Below are positions 32,801 through 35,632 of a stretch of DNA of 35,632 nucleotides, piece after piece. Source of the DNA: an uncultured Butyricimonas sp. (lineage in GTDB: Bacteria > Bacteroidota > Bacteroidia > Bacteroidales > Marinifilaceae); the NCBI GenBank assembly GCA_944320555.1, contig CALUHX010000030.1, positions 1 to 35,632 on the forward strand. The letters are read 5' to 3'. The position numbers and the translations under genes are program-made. Numbering within the stretch: the stretch's first letter is position 1; each line of letters begins with the position of its first letter. The notes below the pieces were generated by a model. It was given only the letters and a program-made list of their open reading frames with translations. It was not told where the DNA came from and did no database searches.

Positions 32801-35312
32801 ATTTCCATCCTCCGAAGGCGGCATCGCCCTCGTGAGCATCGAAGATGGCAAAAGCGTAAAAGACGTGTTCCGAATCCCCACGAAAGCCGGACACACGACT
32901 TTCAAATTCGCCGCGACACAAGAAATGTGTCCCAATATTTATGTCAACGTCTCTCTCATCCAACCGCAAAAAGACAGGGACAACGACAAACCCATCCGTC
33001 TTTACGGCGTAATAAACGTTCCTGTGGAAGACCCTGCGCTACAACTGACTCCTGTCATAAAAGCGGATAAAGAAGTCCGCCCCTCGCAAAATTTCTCCGT
33101 CTCCGTAAGTGAAAAAAATGGTCGTCCGATGACATACTCCATTGCGGTGGTGGACGAGGGACTTCTTTCCTTGACATCGTTCAAAACGCCCGACCCTTTC
33201 ACGGCATTCTACGCCCGAGAGGCTCTAGGCGTAAAAACCTGGGACTTTTACGATGATGTGTGTGGCGCGTATGGAGGACGGTTGGAAAACGCTTTTGCCA
33301 TAGGAGGCGACGAAGCCATCGACTTGGAAGAAGAACATGAAAACAACCGCTTTACCCCGGTGGTAATTTTCGATGGACCATTTACCATCAATGGAAACGA
33401 ACGGCACTCACACACCTTCCGAATGCCGGAATACATCGGAGAGGTAAGAATAATGGTCGTGGCGGAGCACGACGGACGATACGGCTCCACGGCGCAAAAA
33501 ATGAAGGTCAACAAACCTCTGATGCTCAATGTCACCATGCCTCGTCTGTTCACCCCTGGTGACGAGATTGAAATACCCATAACCGTGTTCGCTTTAAAAG
33601 AAAACATACGCGATGTGACTATTTCCATGCAAACAGACGACAAAATAGAAGTCCTTTCTCCTCAAGGAACAAAAATACAATTCACGGAAAAGGGAGAACA
33701 AGTGGCATTCTTAAAAGCCCGCGTGAAAGATCAAATTGGAAATTCCACACTGACGTTTATGGCCCAAAGCGGCAACGAAACAGCACATTACACCTGCGAT
33801 GTGGAAATACGCATGCCTAATCCTCGTGTGACACAAGTAACAAAACGAGAAATCGCGGCAGGCGAAACGTTCACTTTTTCCGAAGCAATCGAAGGTCTAC
33901 AACCACAAGCGACTTTGGAAATCAGCAGTATTCCCGCCCTCAATTTGGACCAAAGGCTCAATGACCTAATCCAATATCCACATGGTTGCGGAGAACAAAT
34001 CACCTCTGCGGCTTTTCCCCAACTGGTCATCGGCAAATTGATGGAACTCAGTCAAGGAGCCCGAAAGACAGCCGAGATAAACGTGAAAGAAACAATTTCC
34101 CGCCTGCGAGAATATCAAAACGCCAATGGCGGCTTCTGTTATTGGCCGGCCTCAAACACGGTGGACGAGTGGGTAACGACTTACATTGCGGATTTCCTCA
34201 TTCAAGCCGAACGCCAAGGCTACAGTGTCCCGTCAGGCATGAAAAACGGAGTGCTATCCTATCTCTCAGAAAAAGCCAACAAGTGGAATCCTAGCGATTA
34301 CTACGCGGAAATAGAACAGGCATATCGACTTTATGTACTGGCCTTGGCGGGAAAAAGCAATCTGGCAGCAATGAACCGCCTCCGGGAAATCAAATACCGG
34401 AATCCTATAGCCCGCTGGCAACTGGCAAGCGCGTACGCGCTACTGCGCCACACCAACATAGCCCGGGAACTTGTGGCCAATTTGCCTACCGAAGCAGAAC
34501 AATACCGGCAGTTAGGCAGATGTTATGGCTCCACCCTCAGAGACAACGCCATCATCCTGCGTAGCCTGATTGACATCGGCATGCAGGACGAAGCCTATAA
34601 ATTACTACAAAAGATAGCTTCCCGATTCGCTTCCGGCGAATGGCTCAGCACCCAGGAATGCGCATTCGGATTATGTGCGGTCGGGCAATACGTGGACACC
34701 TACCTGCAAGAAGGCACGGGGATAAACATACTTGTGGACGGCAAAACAGTCTCGACCACCAAAACCATCCTGCAACAAGAAGTCCCGACACCCGGCAACA
34801 AGATGGCCGTTTCCGTCAAAAACAATGGACAAACCGAACTACATGCCAGAATCATCAGCAGCGCGATTCCCATTGGAGTAACAAACATACGAGAAATGAG
34901 CGGGTTACAAATGAATGCCAACTATTACCGAAACGGAATGTTGGACAACGCCGCCATTTACAAACAAGGAGAGGATATCATGGTGGAAATTACCATCCGC
35001 AACACGGGAAACATCGGACACTATGACCAATTAGCCTTAACCTACTTATTCCCCTCTGGCTTTGAATATCTAAACGAGCGTCTGACTTCCGGCGAGAATC
35101 CATTTAAGAACGCGGACAACGCCGACATCCGGGACGACCGTGCGTGCCTATATTTCTCATTGGAACAGGGCCAACAAAAAACATTCCGTTTCCGATTCAA
35201 TGCGGCCTATCCGGGCAAATATCTTTTACCCGCGATAAATTGTGCCGCGATGTACGACAATTCGATTACAGCCACGTTGCCCGGCAGAGAAATCGAAATC
35301 AAACGTGAATAA
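29841..35312 (+). CDS. Bacterial alpha-2-macroglobulin lipoprotein with intact thioester motif
   Basis: 1823 aa from the ATG at 29841 (MKNPILLAICFLFLLNISAC); an upstream in-frame GTG at 29790 is rejected because it would bury the signal peptide. Lipobox NISAC, Cys20. Multiple macroglobulin beta domains follow, including GVWRPGDNIYLSFML near residue 615 (MG-type) and a bait-region/A2M block near 1100-1250 (YSIAVVDEGLLSLTSF; FRMPEYIGEVRIMVVAEHDG). The thioester CGEQ is at 1383-1386 in YPHGCGEQITS, followed by the helical thioester domain and a C-terminal receptor-binding-like domain. Such proteins trap proteases that attack the cell and link to them through the thioester. In E. coli the homologue is paired with penicillin-binding protein 1C; no such gene is beside it here. 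Confidence 0.95.
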   Translation: MKNPILLAICFLFLLNISACKNEKQETNRLEYSKYITGFTQGTIRSTDAIVIRLNDDISFHADSINTPLSEILRLSPNCPGSVSIKNSNTLEFIPNEPFRNGETYRVNLCLDKITSVPRDLKEFSFDVNILPLTFSFKEGSLHTVPGKDGIFCYTGTLQNSDLTSNEIVEKLLTATLDGKNIPIEWKHDTYNHQFTINDIERSSSSRSLQLTFDDKVSNTGTFSITVPPLNEFYAIEATVSNDDASSLNIVFSDNIDAMQDLTGLVNIERVKKTDFNIQGNIIRVYLPADNDLQGKADIRVCRGIANEAGDKTQEDQVFSVNLPSTRPEARFVGDGTFTPAEGDIIIPISTVGLRAIQLHVVKIFDNNMQFYLQEGAYDQSYAYEMRRSGRTILNKRIDLVKPGQQIDLSKWQDFTINLEDYIPVEKGVIYQLELRFRKAYTTWADASDASRGESDNENAIPEEETEYFDGIGYSYNAYPENYNWAERDNPASDSYYINSRFPKRNIVVTSLGVTAKGGSDGKYMIAVNDLQTTEAVKGCKIIFYNYQRQELDSTVTDKDGLASIKLKSKPFTLMACKGNDKTYLKINDASSLSFSNFDISGQMVQQGIKGFLYGERGVWRPGDNIYLSFMLEDEENLIPEGHPIIAELYDPNGNIVETLRTGRDKHGLYCFTFKTNPQAMTGYWRAIVRVGSRHFTKTLRIETVKPNRLSIETAIPDGAIGKGSAEENIPVATRWLHGAQTSSLKAITELRLTKGTTSFEKYPGYVFDDQSRTFNATESTIFEGTTDKEGRFNIPVKNIVAENAPGMLNARLTTRVFEPGGDFSTTTSSIKYSPYSEYVGIKLPTTEDNWYNANQKIHVSGVVVTTKGNPVGKRRIQIDIYRLEWRWWWDAEQENLSYYVNRAYQKPLKTYSIQSSTNGQFEINLNFNEWGRYFIIARDEASGHTCGTTMYVSSWDNDMNIPGMSTLLNLTTDKKNYKAGESVQVRFPSSEGGIALVSIEDGKSVKDVFRIPTKAGHTTFKFAATQEMCPNIYVNVSLIQPQKDRDNDKPIRLYGVINVPVEDPALQLTPVIKADKEVRPSQNFSVSVSEKNGRPMTYSIAVVDEGLLSLTSFKTPDPFTAFYAREALGVKTWDFYDDVCGAYGGRLENAFAIGGDEAIDLEEEHENNRFTPVVIFDGPFTINGNERHSHTFRMPEYIGEVRIMVVAEHDGRYGSTAQKMKVNKPLMLNVTMPRLFTPGDEIEIPITVFALKENIRDVTISMQTDDKIEVLSPQGTKIQFTEKGEQVAFLKARVKDQIGNSTLTFMAQSGNETAHYTCDVEIRMPNPRVTQVTKREIAAGETFTFSEAIEGLQPQATLEISSIPALNLDQRLNDLIQYPHGCGEQITSAAFPQLVIGKLMELSQGARKTAEINVKETISRLREYQNANGGFCYWPASNTVDEWVTTYIADFLIQAERQGYSVPSGMKNGVLSYLSEKANKWNPSDYYAEIEQAYRLYVLALAGKSNLAAMNRLREIKYRNPIARWQLASAYALLRHTNIARELVANLPTEAEQYRQLGRCYGSTLRDNAIILRSLIDIGMQDEAYKLLQKIASRFASGEWLSTQECAFGLCAVGQYVDTYLQEGTGINILVDGKTVSTTKTILQQEVPTPGNKMAVSVKNNGQTELHARIISSAIPIGVTNIREMSGLQMNANYYRNGMLDNAAIYKQGEDIMVEITIRNTGNIGHYDQLALTYLFPSGFEYLNERLTSGENPFKNADNADIRDDRACLYFSLEQGQQKTFRFRFNAAYPGKYLLPAINCAAMYDNSITATLPGREIEIKRE

Positions 35313-35354
35313 CCCACCACGGCATGCAACGCCCGAAACTACACAAAACAACAA

Positions 35355-35398
35355 AACAATTGCGCTCCCGCTCAAATAAAATCGGGAGCGCAATTGTT
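35355..35398 (+). terminator. Strong hairpin terminator after the macroglobulin gene
   Basis: Perfect 16-bp stem (35355-35370 with 35383-35398, core TTGCGCTCCCG) and a 12-nt AT-rich loop, 43 bp after the stop, followed by a weak T-rich stretch. An A-rich stretch precedes it, so it may work in both directions. Confidence 0.8.
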
Positions 35399-35538
35399 AC
35401 ATTTTCATTGCATTCCTGTTACATGCGTGTTAAGTCATAATCAAGCGGGATGATTCATCAATAATCATTTTTTCAAACGGCGAATTGTTGGAATTTCGCG
35501 TCAACAAAAAACACGTATTTCAACCAAAACAGAATAAT

Positions 35539-35632
35539 ATGAAAGCATTACATAACACAGGTTTCAAATTCAACGCCTTCTGTATCTGTGCGGCCCTCAT
35601 CACCTATACGAGCATGTATGCGTTCCGCAAAC
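35539..35632 (+). CDS. Multi-spanning membrane protein, DUF5690/MFS-like, truncated by window edge
   Basis: Only 31 codons are visible. After the ATG at 35539 the protein reads FKFNAFCICAALITYTSMYAFRK, a first TM ending in MYAFRK. This resembles the start of Bacteroidetes DUF5690 proteins (major-facilitator-like), which have a Y-A-[FY]-R-K-P motif at the same place. It follows the macroglobulin terminator by 140 bp, so it is probably a separate unit. The family call rests on one short motif. Confidence 0.55.
   Translation, partial: MKALHNTGFKFNAFCICAALITYTSMYAFRK

Overview
The window looks like chromosome of a Bacteroidales bacterium, possibly Odoribacteraceae (Butyricimonas/Odoribacter-like). 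This is inferred from the gene families (SusC/SusD, FecI-FecR with an STN-bearing SusC, DUF4959/DUF4998 lipoproteins, a Bacteroidetes-type alpha-2-macroglobulin), from several matches to the Bacteroidetes -7 promoter box TAnnTTTG, and from the mostly weak Shine-Dalgarno sites. No rRNA, tRNA, CRISPR array, integrase or intact insertion sequence was seen.

Layout. (1) 1-3202, minus strand: a small accessory cluster of nuclease/ATPase families. It holds an Rpn/PD-(D/E)XK protein with a long Glu-Gly-Arg repeat, a partial AAA-ATPase-like protein, and a DUF1016/YhcG nuclease gene broken by one extra G. A ~50-bp stem-containing repeat lies upstream of both the Rpn and the DUF1016 gene. (2) 3537-14361, minus strand: a complete regulated uptake locus in the order ECF sigma, FecR anti-sigma, SusC with STN domain, SusD, DUF4959/DUF5000-type lipoprotein, DUF4998/discoidin-type lipoprotein, terminator. 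It encodes no degradative enzyme. The fecR-susC gap carries a pair of ~60-bp direct repeats with a GAACG dyad and, on the plus strand, a promoter-hairpin-terminator arrangement that could encode a small RNA. (3) 14355-21532, minus strand: a compact housekeeping run, cation:proton antiporter, cmk, ispH, pfkA, priA, with very short gaps or overlap. (4) 21618-22448: a lone secreted helical protein of unknown function with a strong terminator. (5) 22677-28449, minus strand: a tripartite RND efflux operon (adaptor, pump, TolC-like channel), followed by a small one-TM protein resembling the N-terminal part of a FecR. (6) 28589-29515: a CorA-type metal transporter. (7) 29841-35312, plus strand: a very large thioester-containing alpha-2-macroglobulin lipoprotein with a 16-bp-stem terminator, then the first 31 codons of a membrane protein at the window edge.

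How it works together: the uptake locus reads as a trans-envelope signalling system. Substrate binding at SusC/SusD would be sensed by the SusC STN domain, passed to FecR, and release the sigma factor. Composition changes sharply inside its SusC, SusD and DUF4959 genes and, in the DUF4959 gene, the step falls on a domain boundary. This suggests past exchange of ligand-binding segments. The strongest leads are this mosaicism, the fecR-susC repeat/sRNA region, and the orphan FecR-like mini-protein at the end of the efflux operon.
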